Assembly (NCBI RefSeq): GCF_000948975.2 | Contig: NZ_CP059735.1 | Coordinates: forward strand, 1,116,001-1,180,000 | Reading direction: 5' to 3' | DNA length: 64,000 nt | Source: Thalassomonas actiniarum | GTDB taxonomy: Bacteria > Pseudomonadota > Gammaproteobacteria > Enterobacterales > Alteromonadaceae | Notes under the pieces: generated by a model | Told to the model about the DNA's origin: nothing | The model's input: the letters and a program-made list of their open reading frames with translations, nothing else | Database searches by the model: none | Shown here: positions 34,784-44,022 of the stretch, in pieces | Layout: each line of letters starts with the position of its first letter | How positions within the stretch are numbered: position 1 is the first letter of the stretch | Made by a program: the position numbers and the translations under genes

Positions 34784-37657
34784 CTAAGATTCACTGAGTA
34801 TTTTCAAGGTTTGCGGTGCCTGGTGTAAAACCTTATCCAAATGTTCGAAAAACTCAAAAAACTCAGGTTCCAGTGCTTCCGCGTTTTCTCCGTTCTTTAA
34901 TGCCGTTTCAATTTGATGGGTTATTTTCCCCAGGTTGGGTACCCCGGTATAGCAGCAGGCGCCGTTTAATTTGTGGATCAGGGTTTTTAAACGCTCGGTA
35001 TCCTGGTTATTGAGGGCATATTCAATATTCACTTTAGTTTCAGGCAAACTCTGCAGCAGGCCATCAAGCATTTCTTTGGCTAATTCACTGTTATTGCCGG
35101 TGCGTTGCAGGGCCAGTGACCAGTTGATCACTTCAATTGAGCCAAAATCATAAGGGTTGGCTTCTGCCTGTACCGGCTCAGGACTGATAACATCAATCAC
35201 CTCTGGGGTTGTTTCTGCCCTTGGCAGGATGTCACTGTCTTGTGAAAGCTTGTCATCTGATGATGCTTCATCGGGGCGGGGAGCAAAAAGTTCCAGGTTG
35301 CCGTACTCGTATAAGGTATGGCGCAACATGGTTTCATCCAGGGGTTTAGTGATGTAGGAGTCAAAGCCTTCCACCAGCAATTTTTCTTTTTCACTGCTTA
35401 AGGCATGGGCGGTGACGGCGATAATGGCAGTATCCTCATTAAAAGTATTGCTTCTGATGGCCTTTAATGCGGTAACCCCGTCCATGACCGGCATTTGGAT
35501 ATCCATAAAGATCAAGGCAAACTTTTCATTCTGGCATAAAGTGACCGCCTCCTGGCCGTTGCTGGCGGTGATAACCTCGCTAACCTGCTCAAGCAGCAGC
35601 GCCTTGATCAGTTTCAAATTGGCGTCATTGTCATCCACTGCCAACACCTTGATAGGAATTTTTTTGCTCACCACTTCAGGCAGCAGTTTAACGCCGTGAG
35701 CCGGTTGTGGCAGCAGGACTTTGCATAACCGGCTGGGGGTAATAGGCTTGCTTAAACAGCTTACGGCACCATTGGCAATCAGGGCTTCCTGTAAATTAGG
35801 AGAATTGCTGTTGATGGCTAAATGTATCGCCGAGATCTGGGGCTTAACGGAAGCAATTAATTTTTTCAGATCCGTTAATGCGCTCGGGGTGACATCATGG
35901 CCTATCAGGGCAAAGTCATAACAGTTGTTTTGCGCTAAGGCATTGCTAAACTGCTCAAGGCTGGTCACCGGCGTGACCTTCATTTTCCAGCTGGCCAATA
36001 TTTCACTGGTGGCCATACGGCTGTGGGTGATGGGCTCGTAATAGAGGATATTCTTGTCTGCCAAAGCCTTGGTATTGAGCATGGAAGTCATCGGCAAGGG
36101 GTTGACCTCACACTGGAATGAGAACCAGAAGGTGGAACCGCGGTTCTCTTCGGTGATAAAGCCGATATCGCCGTGCATCTCCCGGGCAAGGCGTTGTGAG
36201 ATCACTAAGCCTAAGCCGGTGCCGCCGTATAAGCGGGTAATGCTTTTATCTGCCTGGCCGAATGCTTCAAAAATACTCTTTTGCTGCTCGCTGTTCATGC
36301 CGATGCCGGTATCTGTGACCGTGATTTTAAAAACAGCTAATTTTTCATCGATATGCTCGCTGTCGATATCAATGGATACCAGTCCTTTTTCGGTGAATTT
36401 TATTGCGTTATTGGCCAGGTTAATGATGACCTGTTTGATCCTCATGGCATCGCCAATCAGAAAGTCAGGCAGTTGCTGGGCAATACGCAGTGACAGTTCA
36501 AGATTTTTCTGGTGGGCAATAGGCGCCAGCAAGGTCAGGGTTTCTTCCACGCTGTCCCTTAAGGAAAACGGGATATTCTCAATGATCATTTTATCGGCAT
36601 CGAGTTTGGAAAAATCGAGAATATCGTTGATGATGGCCAATAAGCTGTTGGCAGATCTTTCAATGGTTTGCAGATAATCCCGCTGGGTTTCGCTTAACGG
36701 GGTTTTCAGCACCTGGCGGGTAAAACCGATCACGCCATTAAGGGGAGTGCGCAATTCATGACTCATATTGGCCAAAAACTCGGATTTTACCCGGTTGGCG
36801 TCTTGTGCCTTACGCTTGGAAATATCCAGTTCAACGTTTTGGATTTCAAATTGCTCCAGGCTTTCCCGTAAATCTATGGTGGCCTGATCTATGCTTCTTT
36901 GCATTTCGTCATGGTAATCTCCTAAAGATTGCGCCATGGCGTTGATGCCATTTTTCAAGAAGTTGAGCTCGCCGATCAACTGGCCGCTGACCCGGCTTTC
37001 CAGTTTTCCTTCCCGGATGCGGTCAACGGCGTTGACCATGGAAGTGACCGGGCGGGTAACGTTTTTGATCAGCTGAAAGGCAAATATCGCGCTGAGCAGG
37101 GAGCCGAAAATCACGATGGAAAAAGCAATTAAAAACTGGCTTTGTTGCCTGTATTTGATTTTATCCCGGTCGATTTGCATGGCAATATAACCGACGATTG
37201 TGGGGTTACCCTTTAGTTCTTCAAGATTTTTTACCTGGTGGCTTTCATCTATGATCGGGGTACGGAAAATCAGGTAATTATCCAGTTTTTCTAAATGGGT
37301 GTTTTGCGGGATATTTTTCCCGGCTTTAATGCGCATCACATTGGTATCGCCATGGTAGGCGCTGGTGACAAATATCTGGTTGTCTTTGGTGAAAACGGCA
37401 ATGCTTTTCACTATGTTGGCATGGCTTCTGTGGGCAAATCCAATCAGGTGGCGTAATTTTTCCCGGTCTTTATTGATAATGGGGTCGGCACTGGCAATGG
37501 CGATAGGTTCAATAATGCTTTGTGAGCGTAAGGTGAGAAACTCTTCCAGTTCAACATAACGGCTATATGAAAAGTAACCGGCTACTCCTAAGCCAATTAA
37601 TGTCGTCGGTATGATTGTAAGCAGAACTACCCAGTCCTTTAGACTTATTTTATGCAT
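34784..37657 (-). CDS. barA: Hybrid sensor histidine kinase BarA
   Basis: 957 residues. A membrane segment at about 9-31, a periplasmic part, a second membrane segment (FLIAFSIVIFGSLLSAIFAF) and HAMP precede the kinase: phospho-acceptor His300 in MSHELRTPLNGV, N-box INLANNAIKFTE, and DTGIGM and GGTGLGL for ATP binding. A receiver domain (VLAVDDNDANLKLI...IFMDIQMPVMDG) and a C-terminal Hpt domain (LIHKLNGACCYTGVPNLG) complete the phosphorelay. BarA signals through UvrY/GacA to CsrB-type RNAs that sequester CsrA. It is divergent from rlmD. The partner uvrY is not in the window. Confidence 0.93.
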   Translation of the reverse strand: MHKISLKDWVVLLTIIPTTLIGLGVAGYFSYSRYVELEEFLTLRSQSIIEPIAIASADPIINKDREKLRHLIGFAHRSHANIVKSIAVFTKDNQIFVTSAYHGDTNVMRIKAGKNIPQNTHLEKLDNYLIFRTPIIDESHQVKNLEELKGNPTIVGYIAMQIDRDKIKYRQQSQFLIAFSIVIFGSLLSAIFAFQLIKNVTRPVTSMVNAVDRIREGKLESRVSGQLIGELNFLKNGINAMAQSLGDYHDEMQRSIDQATIDLRESLEQFEIQNVELDISKRKAQDANRVKSEFLANMSHELRTPLNGVIGFTRQVLKTPLSETQRDYLQTIERSANSLLAIINDILDFSKLDADKMIIENIPFSLRDSVEETLTLLAPIAHQKNLELSLRIAQQLPDFLIGDAMRIKQVIINLANNAIKFTEKGLVSIDIDSEHIDEKLAVFKITVTDTGIGMNSEQQKSIFEAFGQADKSITRLYGGTGLGLVISQRLAREMHGDIGFITEENRGSTFWFSFQCEVNPLPMTSMLNTKALADKNILYYEPITHSRMATSEILASWKMKVTPVTSLEQFSNALAQNNCYDFALIGHDVTPSALTDLKKLIASVKPQISAIHLAINSNSPNLQEALIANGAVSCLSKPITPSRLCKVLLPQPAHGVKLLPEVVSKKIPIKVLAVDDNDANLKLIKALLLEQVSEVITASNGQEAVTLCQNEKFALIFMDIQMPVMDGVTALKAIRSNTFNEDTAIIAVTAHALSSEKEKLLVEGFDSYITKPLDETMLRHTLYEYGNLELFAPRPDEASSDDKLSQDSDILPRAETTPEVIDVISPEPVQAEANPYDFGSIEVINWSLALQRTGNNSELAKEMLDGLLQSLPETKVNIEYALNNQDTERLKTLIHKLNGACCYTGVPNLGKITHQIETALKNGENAEALEPEFFEFFEHLDKVLHQAPQTLKILSES

Positions 37658-37758
37658 ATTTCCGTTTTTACTTAGTGTAAAATCCGATTCTGATTACGCT
37701 TATGATGGCATATAGCGGCGAAAATATATAGCGTTCTGGATTTTGGTTACCTTAAATC

Positions 37759-39078
37759 ATGGCAAATTTTTTTAAAGCAAGCACAAAAAAACATACTCTG
37801 GGGCAAAAAATAACGGTGCGGATAGAGCGCCTGGATTTAAATGGCTGCGGGGTGGGGTATTATCAAAAAAAACCGGTTTTTGTTGCCGGCGCCCTGGTAG
37901 GAGAAACGGCCCGGGTACGGGTGGTCGAGCAAAAAAGTAAATATCTGCGCGGACAATTACAGGGGCTGGAGAACGAAAGTAAGCACAGGATAGCGCCTTT
38001 TTGCCGCCATTATCAAAAATGCGGCGGCTGTGATCTTCAGCATCTGGCCTATCAGCAACAGCTTAATTTTAAACAGGATAAAGTCACGCAGCTTTTCGCC
38101 CGCAACCAGATTAACGCCCCTTTACCCTGGCAGCTGCCGTTATTGGCCGGGGAAAGACATTACCGCCGAAAGGCACGTATCGGGGTGCAATATGCCAAAG
38201 ACGGCAGTGCCACTATCGGCTTTCGCCAAAAAGCCACCAACGACCTGGTTGCCCTTGATGCCTGTCCAGTGCTGGTGGAGCCGGTTACCGATATCTTTGC
38301 GTTATTAAAGCCTTTGCTGGCAAGTTTATCGGTAAAGCAGGCGATAGGGCATATCGAAGTATTGGTTACCGGGCATATCACCCTGATTGTTCGCCAGTTG
38401 AAACCTTTAACGGATGAAGATAAGGCTTTGTGGCTACAGGCGGCAACAGCGCATCACTGGCAAATTCTGCTGGATAACGGCAAGGACGTGCTGCCCCTGA
38501 CCCGGGTGGAGCCCCTCAGTTATGCCTTATCGGACGGACTCACCATCGGCTTTACCGGCAAGGACTTTATCCAGGTCAATCACGATATGAATGTGCAGAT
38601 GGTTAGCCAGGCGCTGGACTGGTTGGCGCTGGACTCCGGTGATAAGGTGTTGGATTTATTTTGCGGCCTGGGCAATTTCAGTCTGCCGGTGGCGGCCCGG
38701 GTGCTGCAGCTGACAGGTGTTGAAGGGGTACAGAGCATGGTAGAACGGGCACAAAAAAATGCCCGGGATAACGGCCTGGAAAATTGTGCTTTTTATCAGG
38801 CAGACTTAAACAGTTCCTGGCAGGATTTGCCCTGGGCGCAGGAAAGTTTTGATAAAGTTCTGCTCGATCCGGCAAGAGCCGGCGCATTAGAGGCAATAGA
38901 GCAGCTGCTGAAGTTCAAAATCGCGACCTTGCTTTATGTCAGCTGCGATCCGGCAACGCTGGCCAGGGATAGTAAAGTTTTATTGGACGCCGGCTATAAA
39001 ATTGAAAAAATCGCCATAATGGATATGTTTTCCCAGACCAAGCATGTTGAAACTATGGTATTGTTTAGTTACCCATAG
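37759..39078 (+). CDS. rlmD: 23S rRNA (uracil-1939-C5)-methyltransferase RlmD
   Basis: 439 residues. An N-terminal TRAM domain, iron-sulfur cysteines (FCRHYQKCGGCDLQHL plus DACPVL), the SAM motif VLDLFCGLGNFSLPVA, and LLDPARAGA and LYVSCDPATLARD with the catalytic Cys. This is the pattern of RlmD/RumA. It methylates U1939 in 23S rRNA. It lies ahead of relA with about 70 bases between. Confidence 0.93.
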   Translation: MANFFKASTKKHTLGQKITVRIERLDLNGCGVGYYQKKPVFVAGALVGETARVRVVEQKSKYLRGQLQGLENESKHRIAPFCRHYQKCGGCDLQHLAYQQQLNFKQDKVTQLFARNQINAPLPWQLPLLAGERHYRRKARIGVQYAKDGSATIGFRQKATNDLVALDACPVLVEPVTDIFALLKPLLASLSVKQAIGHIEVLVTGHITLIVRQLKPLTDEDKALWLQAATAHHWQILLDNGKDVLPLTRVEPLSYALSDGLTIGFTGKDFIQVNHDMNVQMVSQALDWLALDSGDKVLDLFCGLGNFSLPVAARVLQLTGVEGVQSMVERAQKNARDNGLENCAFYQADLNSSWQDLPWAQESFDKVLLDPARAGALEAIEQLLKFKIATLLYVSCDPATLARDSKVLLDAGYKIEKIAIMDMFSQTKHVETMVLFSYP

Positions 39079-39150
39079 CCGGAGCGTTAGCGCCGGATCG
39101 GCTGGTCGGTTTATTTACTTTTTCATTTATTTAACTGTAAGGAAACTATG

Positions 39151-41343
39151 ATGGTTTCAGTGCGTAAGTCTCATCACATGACAGAGACAAATTTTGAGTT
39201 ATGGTTGGCTTCGTTGGAATTAACGCCGGCGAAAAACCAGGCTTTAGAAGCCCTTTGGCATCAGGTAAAAGAGTATTTTACCGATCAGGGGGAATGTGAA
39301 AGTAAATCGTTTGAGATGGTAGAAATCCTGGCGGCATTAAACCTGGATAAAGACTCCCTGGTAGCGGCCTTTTTATGCCCCCTGTATGAGTACCATTGCC
39401 TGAGCATGGAGTACATAGAAGAGCACTTCAACCGGCAAGTTTTCCTGTTATGTAAAGGGGTTTGCCAGATGGAGGCGATTAAGGCGCTGCAGCAAACCCA
39501 GTCCAATCCGCTGGCGGTCAACCAGATAGACAATATCCGCCGCATGTTGCTGGCTATGGTGGAAGATGTCAGGGCGGTGGTGATCAAACTGGCCGAGCGC
39601 TTATGTTATTTACGTATCGTGAAAAACGCCGATGAAGAGTTGCGGGTGCTGGCAGCCAAGGAAACGGCCAACATCTATGCACCGCTGGCCAACCGTTTAG
39701 GCATAGGCCAGTTGAAGTGGGAGCTTGAAGACATTGCCTTTCGTTATTTGCACCCGGATGTCTACAGCAAGATCGCCAAGTTGCTGGATGAAAAACGTCT
39801 CGATCGTGAACGTTACATGGTGGAATTTGTCGGCGATCTTAACCAGAAAATTAAGGATGCCGGCATCAGCGGCACGGTTTACGGCCGTCCCAAGCATATT
39901 TACAGCATCTGGAAAAAAATGCAGCAAAAGGAACTGGATTTTGAACAGTTGTTTGATGTCCGTGCGGTACGGGTGATAGTCGACCAGCTGCAGGATTGCT
40001 ACGGTGCCCTGGGGATAGTGCACACCAACTGGAAGCATCTGGCCAATGAATTTGACGATTATGTTGCCACGCCTAAACCCAATGGTTACCAGTCCATCCA
40101 TACCGTGGTCCTGGGGCCGGAAGGTAAATCGATAGAAGTGCAGATCCGCACCCAGCAGATGCATGATGATGCCGAACTCGGGGTGGCGGCCCACTGGCGT
40201 TATAAAGAAGGCAGTGCCGGCGGCAAAGGCGGCGGTTTTGATGAGAAAATCGGTTGGCTGAGAAAGATTTTGCAATGGCAGGAAGACATCAGTGAAAGCG
40301 GTGAACTTATCGAAGAGCTGCGCAGCCAGGTATTTGAAGACCGCATTTATGTCTTTACCCCGAACGGCGATGTTATCGACCTGCCGGCGGGGGCTACACC
40401 GCTGGATTTTGCCTATTATATCCATTCCAATGTCGGTCACTGCTGCATCGGTGCCAAGGTCTTTGGCCGTATTGTGCCCTTTACCCATAAGCTGCAAACC
40501 GGGGACCAGGTGGAAGTGCTGACCAGCAAAAAACCTAACCCCAGCCGGGACTGGTTAAACCCGAATTTAAATTACATCCATAGTGCCCGGGCACGGGCCA
40601 AGGTACAGCATTTCTTTAAATCCCAGGACAGGGACAAGCATGTGCTGCAAGGCAAAGAGCTGCTCGATAACGAGCTGGCGAAACTCCAGCTCAGTAGAGT
40701 TGATCTTAAAGAGGCGGCGAAACGTTTTAATGTCACCCATGTGGAAGACTTATATGCGGCGTTAGGCTCAGGCAACGCCAGGTTACAGCAGGTGATTAAT
40801 TATCTTACCCAGCAGGATGAAAAAAATCAGCCGGTCGCCGATATTGATCCCCAGAGCCTGATCAAACCGGAAAGTACTTCAAAACCTGCGGTAGACAGCA
40901 ATGGTATTACCGTGTCCGGGGTGGGCAATTTATTGACCCATATTGCCAAGTGCTGTCACCCGGTGCCGGGGGATGAAATTTCCGGCTTTATCACCCAGGG
41001 GCGCGGCATTTCCGTGCACCGGGCGGATTGCGAGCAATTGAAAAATGCCTTTAAGCAGCAGCCTGAACGTGAAGTTGAAGTGCAGTGGGGGGATCAAAGC
41101 AAGCAAAGTTACCAGGTAGGGGTACAGGTAGTCGCCAGTGACCGCCAGGGGCTGGTGCGGGATATTTCCACCATTATTGCCAATGAAAGGGTGAGTATTG
41201 TCGGTTTGGAAAGCCACTCCGACAGCCGCCAGCAAACCACCAGCATGTCGATAAAAATGGAGATCGGCAATAGCGAAGTGTTGACCCGTTTGATGGGGAA
41301 GCTGCTGCAACTTGATGACGTCCATGACGTTAAACGTCTTTAG
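39151..41343 (+). CDS. relA: GTP pyrophosphokinase RelA
   Basis: About 730 residues. The pseudo-hydrolase HD region lacks a HD pair. The synthetase domain (YGRPKHIYSIWKKMQQKELDFEQLFDVRAVRVI...NGYQSIHTVVLGPEGKSIEVQIRTQQMH) is followed by TGS (RIYVFTPNGDVIDLPAGATPLDFAYYIH), a Cys-rich zinc-finger-like part (AKCCHPVPGDEISGFITQGRGISVHRADCEQL) and an ACT domain. It makes (p)ppGpp in response to uncharged tRNA on ribosomes. ATG at 39151 (MVSVRKSH) matches known starts; 39148 is also possible. mazG follows. Confidence 0.95.
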   Translation: MVSVRKSHHMTETNFELWLASLELTPAKNQALEALWHQVKEYFTDQGECESKSFEMVEILAALNLDKDSLVAAFLCPLYEYHCLSMEYIEEHFNRQVFLLCKGVCQMEAIKALQQTQSNPLAVNQIDNIRRMLLAMVEDVRAVVIKLAERLCYLRIVKNADEELRVLAAKETANIYAPLANRLGIGQLKWELEDIAFRYLHPDVYSKIAKLLDEKRLDRERYMVEFVGDLNQKIKDAGISGTVYGRPKHIYSIWKKMQQKELDFEQLFDVRAVRVIVDQLQDCYGALGIVHTNWKHLANEFDDYVATPKPNGYQSIHTVVLGPEGKSIEVQIRTQQMHDDAELGVAAHWRYKEGSAGGKGGGFDEKIGWLRKILQWQEDISESGELIEELRSQVFEDRIYVFTPNGDVIDLPAGATPLDFAYYIHSNVGHCCIGAKVFGRIVPFTHKLQTGDQVEVLTSKKPNPSRDWLNPNLNYIHSARARAKVQHFFKSQDRDKHVLQGKELLDNELAKLQLSRVDLKEAAKRFNVTHVEDLYAALGSGNARLQQVINYLTQQDEKNQPVADIDPQSLIKPESTSKPAVDSNGITVSGVGNLLTHIAKCCHPVPGDEISGFITQGRGISVHRADCEQLKNAFKQQPEREVEVQWGDQSKQSYQVGVQVVASDRQGLVRDISTIIANERVSIVGLESHSDSRQQTTSMSIKMEIGNSEVLTRLMGKLLQLDDVHDVKRL

Positions 41344-41434
41344 CCGGCAGGGCCTTGGTTGCCAGAGTCCTTAGCGGCAAAAGCAAAGATAAGTTGTTGA
41401 AAATAAAGAATACTATAAAGAAGTCGATAAAATT

Positions 41435-42235
41435 ATGTTAGAGATGAAACCTTCGATGGAGAAGCTGCGCTGGATCATGGAGCAGCTCAGGGATCCTGTA
41501 ACCGGCTGTCCCTGGGATATCAAACAGGACTTTGCCTCTATTGTGCCCCATACCCTGGAAGAAGCTTATGAAGTGGCGGACGCCATAGAGCAGGGGGATT
41601 TTAGCGAGCTGGAAAAAGAGCTCGGCGATCTGTTGTTTCAGGTGGTGTTTTACAGTCAGTTGGGTAAAGAAGAAAAGCTTTTTGATTTTGACTCTGTGGT
41701 GGCCGCCATTTGTGAAAAACTGATCCGTCGCCATCCCCATGTTTTCGCCAAAACCGAGTTTTCTTCTGAGGCGCAAATAAAAGCTAATTGGGAAAATGAG
41801 AAAATAAAGGAGCGCCGGGAAAAAAATGACCGTCAGTCGTTGAGTATTTTGGCGGATATCCCTAAGGCTTTACCGGCCTTATCCCAGGCGGCCAAAATCC
41901 AGAAACGCTGTGCCCACGTTGGTTTCGACTGGCACCAGATCGATGATGTTTTTGCCAAGGTCGCCGAAGAGGTAGAGGAAGTGCGGGAGCATTTACATGG
42001 CGACAGGCAGGAATTAACGGCTGAGCTGGGAGATCTGATGTTTGCCGTGGTGAATTTATGTCGCCATGCCAAACAAGATCCCGAAGCGGTATTGCGCCAG
42101 GCGAACCAGAAGTTTACCAAACGTTTCCATGGGGTTGAAGGGAAAGTGGCGGCCTCGGGACAAGGCTTTGAACAACATAGCCTGGAACAGCTGGAAAATT
42201 ACTGGCAAGAGATCAAGGCGGATGAACAGCCCTGA
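41435..42235 (+). CDS. mazG: Nucleoside triphosphate pyrophosphohydrolase MazG
   Basis: 266 residues with two MazG repeats: LRDPVTGCPWDIKQDFASIVPHTLEEAYEVADAI...ELGDLLFQVVFYSQ, and KRCAHVGFDWHQIDDVFAKVAEEVEEVREHL...ELGDLMFAVVNLCRH. It hydrolyses NTPs to NMP and pyrophosphate and in E. coli lowers ppGpp. It follows relA, as in E. coli. The stop codon lies at the start of a 17-bp tandem repeat. The start could also be the ATG at 41444. Confidence 0.93.
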   Translation: MLEMKPSMEKLRWIMEQLRDPVTGCPWDIKQDFASIVPHTLEEAYEVADAIEQGDFSELEKELGDLLFQVVFYSQLGKEEKLFDFDSVVAAICEKLIRRHPHVFAKTEFSSEAQIKANWENEKIKERREKNDRQSLSILADIPKALPALSQAAKIQKRCAHVGFDWHQIDDVFAKVAEEVEEVREHLHGDRQELTAELGDLMFAVVNLCRHAKQDPEAVLRQANQKFTKRFHGVEGKVAASGQGFEQHSLEQLENYWQEIKADEQP

Positions 42236-42299
42236 GCCACAGAAAGTCCTGAGCCACAGAAAGCCCTGAGCCACAGAAAGCCCCGAGCCACAGAAAGTC
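42232..42299 (+). repeat. 17-bp tandem repeat, four copies, over the mazG stop
   Basis: Four near-identical 17-bp units: CTGAGCCACAGAAAGTC, two with CC at the end, and one beginning CCGAG. The first contains the mazG TGA stop. There are no spacers, so this is not a CRISPR. Slippage here would affect the gene's end. Confidence 0.93.
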
Positions 42300-42403
42300 C
42301 TGAACAGTCGACAGCTTTAAGCGGTAAAAAACTGAGTCCGCTTATTTACCCTGGAGGTATAACTTGTCCCGGATAATCTCCATTAACTTGGTAATTAATT
42401 GAA

Positions 42404-42961
42404 ATGAATGATGTAAAAACCGCTAAACAGCAGACCGTCAAAGTGAGTATAGGTTTAACGGACCCGAAAAGTCCGTCCAATGTCGGTGCCGTGATGCGCG
42501 CCGCCGGTTGTTATCAGGCGGATGCGGTATATTATACCGGTCAGCGTTATGCCCGCGCCGCGAAATTTAATACCGATACCAAAAATGTTGCCGCCAATAT
42601 TCCGTTAACCCGGTGTGACTCTTTGGTGGAGCAGGCAGGGCAAGGGGTGAAACTTGTCTGTGTTGAGCTGGTGGAAGGGGCAACCCCGTTGCCGGCTTTT
42701 AAGCACCCTGAGCGGGCTTGTTATATTTTTGGTCCCGAAGACGGCACCTTGTCCCAGCAAGTGATCGACCAGTCAGATGCGGTGGTTTATGTGCCCACCA
42801 CTGGCTGCATGAATCTTGCCGCCACCGTCAATGTCCTGCTTTATGATCGCCTGGCTAAATCCGAAGATATGGCGGCCGGTGATGAGCTGATCCGGCAAAG
42901 CCGTGATACCAACAATAAAGTTAAAGTGAAATCCGGGGAAGCGCCTCTGCTTGAGGGCTAA
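42404..42961 (+). CDS. TrmH-family (SPOUT) RNA methyltransferase
   Basis: 185 residues of the SPOUT fold. The N-terminus has GLTDPKSPSNVGAVMRAAGCYQ (Asn and Arg of motif 1); the knot carries YIFGPEDGTLSQ and the C-terminal CMNLAATVNVLLYDRLA. It methylates tRNA or rRNA with SAM; the target base cannot be told. It follows mazG after about 170 bases, which include the 17-bp repeats. Confidence 0.88.
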   Translation: MNDVKTAKQQTVKVSIGLTDPKSPSNVGAVMRAAGCYQADAVYYTGQRYARAAKFNTDTKNVAANIPLTRCDSLVEQAGQGVKLVCVELVEGATPLPAFKHPERACYIFGPEDGTLSQQVIDQSDAVVYVPTTGCMNLAATVNVLLYDRLAKSEDMAAGDELIRQSRDTNNKVKVKSGEAPLLEG

Positions 42962-42992
42962 AAGCCGATAATAAAGGGCAGGGCACTGGGCC

Positions 42993-43202
42993 TTATTCGC
43001 TTTGTGCCTGCGCTTGTGTTGTTTGCTTTACTCCTTCCTCTGTTGCTGCTTCCGTTTGCATTTCGCCTTGCCCGGCAGCCAAAGCTAACTTCTCTCGCTC
43101 GGCTTTGCTGATATATCTGGGTTTATTGCTTTTATGCAGTTTGGCATTTGCCTTTTTGGCTTTTTTCTTCAGGGTTTCTTTGATTTTTTTCTTTCTGTTC
43201 AT
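42993..43202 (-). CDS. DUF2986 small basic protein
   Basis: 69 residues. It begins MNRKKKIKETLKKKAKKANAKLHKSNKPRYISKAEREKL, the DUF2986 pattern seen in Vibrio and Shewanella, with a longer Glu/Gln/Thr-rich tail than usual. Function is unknown; the basic N-terminus suggests RNA or ribosome contact. The start is the ATG at 43202. It converges on the methyltransferase gene. Confidence 0.85.
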   Translation of the reverse strand: MNRKKKIKETLKKKAKKANAKLHKSNKPRYISKAEREKLALAAGQGEMQTEAATEEGVKQTTQAQAQSE

Positions 43203-43575
43203 CTTTACTTCCAGCGAAATGCAATTGATAGCCGGTTATTGTAAACGTTAACAAGCGGTCTATAAATAAGGAAAGCCAAGTGCCGGTGGGTTTAAGTTCA
43301 CCACATAAAGACTATACTGGGGAAAGTACCGGTGAACGCATTTGGGGTTAACTAATAAACTATGATAGAATCAGATACTTAAATCTTAATCATCGGGTAA
43401 AGTTCCAGCCGGGGCGGCTGCGGCTGTTAAGGTTTAGCTAAAGTTGGCAAATGAAAACTTTTAACAAACATTTTACTATTCATAATAGTGAAGATAAACT
43501 TTTCTCATTGAACTGTTAAATAACTATATTCAGGTGAGTTGTCCGAATGCTTAATATCTTTTTTACAGGGATGTC
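43203..43575. other. Divergent promoter region
   Basis: A 373-base gap between the divergent DUF2986 gene and the phosphate-binding-like gene. AT-rich stretches are suitable for promoters, but no single -35/-10 pair stood out. No gene or riboswitch was recognised. Confidence 0.5.
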
Positions 43576-44022
43576 ATGAAAGTGAAAATCAAACAGTGGC
43601 TGCGGTTAGCGCCATTTTGTTGTTTTTTATATTTTCCTTACTTTGAAGCGCATTCGGTTCAAGTGATCGTCAACTCCTCTGTCCCGCAAAAACAGTTATC
43701 GGCTTCCCATCTAAGACGAATTTTCACTGTGCGTCACAGGCAATGGGCAAATGACTTACCTATTAAAGTCTTTGTTTTAGCGAAAAATAATGTCACTCAT
43801 AAGAATTTCTGTCTGCAAAAGCTTGAGGTTTTTCCCTACCAGCTGGAAAAAATCTGGGGCAAATTGCTGTTTTCCGGTTTAGGGGAGCCGCCTCTGGTAT
43901 TAACCGATGAAAAGCAAATGATTGAAATGGTCAGGAAAACACCGGGCGCAATAGGTTACGTGGATAGCCTGCCACAAGATAGCGGAGTAGAAATAATGAC
44001 AATGGAAAGCAGTGATGACTAA
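43576..44022 (+). CDS. Phosphate-binding-like periplasmic protein
   Basis: 148 residues with an N-terminal hydrophobic signal (LAPFCCFLYFPYFEAHS). The mature part resembles short PstS-like proteins: VQVIVNSSVPQKQLSASHLRRIFTVRHRQWANDLPIKVFVL, then FPYQLEKIWGKLLFSGLGEPP and MVRKTPGAIGYVDSL. It carries only about half the usual binding-protein length and no ABC transporter gene follows. It overlaps the porin-like gene by eight bases, and the GGDEF-EAL gene comes next, so it probably senses or binds a ligand for that pathway. The ribosome site CAGGG precedes the ATG. Confidence 0.75.
   Translation: MKVKIKQWLRLAPFCCFLYFPYFEAHSVQVIVNSSVPQKQLSASHLRRIFTVRHRQWANDLPIKVFVLAKNNVTHKNFCLQKLEVFPYQLEKIWGKLLFSGLGEPPLVLTDEKQMIEMVRKTPGAIGYVDSLPQDSGVEIMTMESSDD

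Noticed and set aside
39697-40497. A 266-codon antisense frame inside relA
   Set aside because: It lies wholly inside a well-supported gene, has no ribosome site, and its sequence shows no family; it is a shadow of relA codon use.
43380-43500. Riboswitch, for example a c-di-GMP aptamer, ahead of the GGDEF-EAL operon
   Set aside because: A G/C-rich hairpin-like stretch is present, but the conserved aptamer core motifs are not seen.
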